Notes under the pieces: model-generated
What the model saw: only the letters and a program-made list of their open reading frames with translations
What the model was told of the DNA's origin: nothing
Database searches by the model: none
Translations under genes and position numbers: made by a program
NCBI GenBank assembly: GCA_937893485.1
Contig: CALBJL010000044.1
Coordinates: forward strand, 1-6,611
From: an uncultured bacterium
GTDB lineage: Bacteria; Bacillota; Clostridia; Lachnospirales; Lachnospiraceae
Reading direction: 5' to 3'
Length of the DNA stretch: 6,611 nucleotides
Shown: positions 6,259 to 6,611 of the stretch, piece after piece
Position numbering within the stretch: the stretch's first letter is position 1
Layout of the letters: each line of letters starts with the position of its first letter

Positions 6259-6611
6259 TTATTTTTCCCAGATACCTGCCACCAGCACAGTCATATCATC
6301 CCACACTTCGCCGCCGGTAAACAACAGCACGCGATCCAGTATCTTTTTCGCCATCTCATTCGGATTGACCGACGGCATGGTCTCTAAGATCTCACACATC
6401 GTCTGCTCCGGCGACGGCACGTGCATGTGCTCGAGTACGCCGTCTGTCATGAGGATAATATAATCGCCGCCGCTGACATGCGTCTGGCAGTTCTCGATCT
6501 GCAGCTGCATATCTGCGCCCACAGGCAGATTGGCACACGGGATACAGGTGATCTCCTCACCGCGCTTGACAAACGCTGCTGCCGCCCCGATTTTATTGAA
6601 CGCAACATCGC
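6259..6611 (-). CDS. spoIIE: Stage II sporulation protein E, C-terminal phosphatase part (5' end outside window)
   Basis: Only the last 116 residues are in the window; the frame is open to the right edge. The segment is the end of a PP2C-type (PPM) serine phosphatase domain: KIGAAAAFVKRG, then LPVGADMQLQ, GDYIILMTDGVLEH and the closing WDDMTVLVAGIW. The aspartates in TDG and DDM are the usual metal ligands of this family. In Bacillus, SpoIIE dephosphorylates SpoIIAA, which frees sigma-F in the forespore, and also takes part in polar septation; the N-terminal membrane part would lie outside the window. The position directly upstream of tilS, hpt and ftsH is the conserved spoIIE location, which favours SpoIIE over other PP2C phosphatases such as RsbU. 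The stop is TAA at 6259-6261. No terminator is visible before tilS. Confidence 0.92.
   Translation of the reverse strand, partial: DVAFNKIGAAAAFVKRGEEITCIPCANLPVGADMQLQIENCQTHVSGGDYIILMTDGVLEHMHVPSPEQTMCEILETMPSVNPNEMAKKILDRVLLFTGGEVWDDMTVLVAGIWEK

Noticed and set aside
1..6611. CRISPR array, insertion sequence, tRNA/rRNA gene or phage module
   Set aside because: I saw no regularly spaced repeats, transposase motifs, terminal inverted repeats, tRNA cloverleaf or rRNA segments. Apart from the 2132-2491 gap the window is densely coding with conserved genes.

Overview
The window reads as a stretch of a sporulating Clostridia-type Firmicutes chromosome. A Lachnospiraceae-like host is my inference from the gene order and the codon style; I cannot confirm it here. 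All recognisable genes lie on the minus strand, so transcription runs from high to low coordinates. Reading that way, the order is: the 3' end of spoIIE (runs off the right edge), tilS, hpt, ftsH, a 360-base intergenic region, then a large intracellular GH13 alpha-glucan hydrolase that runs off the left edge. spoIIE-tilS-hpt-ftsH is a classic conserved neighbourhood in Firmicutes. In Bacillus subtilis two other genes sit between spoIIE and tilS; here they are adjacent.

The housekeeping block is tightly packed. spoIIE and tilS are 28 bases apart, tilS and hpt overlap by 8 bases, and hpt and ftsH are 12 bases apart. ftsH starts at a TTG codon behind a strong Shine-Dalgarno sequence that abuts the hpt stop codon. 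The block joins tRNA-Ile lysidine synthesis (TilS), purine salvage (Hpt) and membrane protein quality control (FtsH), downstream of the sporulation phosphatase SpoIIE.

The GH13 gene (positions 1-2131) has all four classical GH13 sequence regions and an intact catalytic triad. It has no signal peptide, so it probably breaks down imported maltodextrins in the cytoplasm. It has an extra loop of about 35 residues in domain B and a region III that resembles maltodextrin glucosidase MalZ.

The least ordinary part is the 360-base gap between ftsH and the GH13 gene. It holds a strong 11-bp-stem intrinsic terminator, but that terminator sits only 97 bases before the GH13 start. A candidate promoter and two mutually exclusive hairpins lie before it. 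A perfect 7-2-7 inverted repeat lies just before the GH13 ribosome binding site, and three copies of an 8-base element lie nearer to ftsH. This could be simply the ftsH operon terminator, or an attenuator-like leader of the sugar gene. I see no strong case for a wholly new biological system here.
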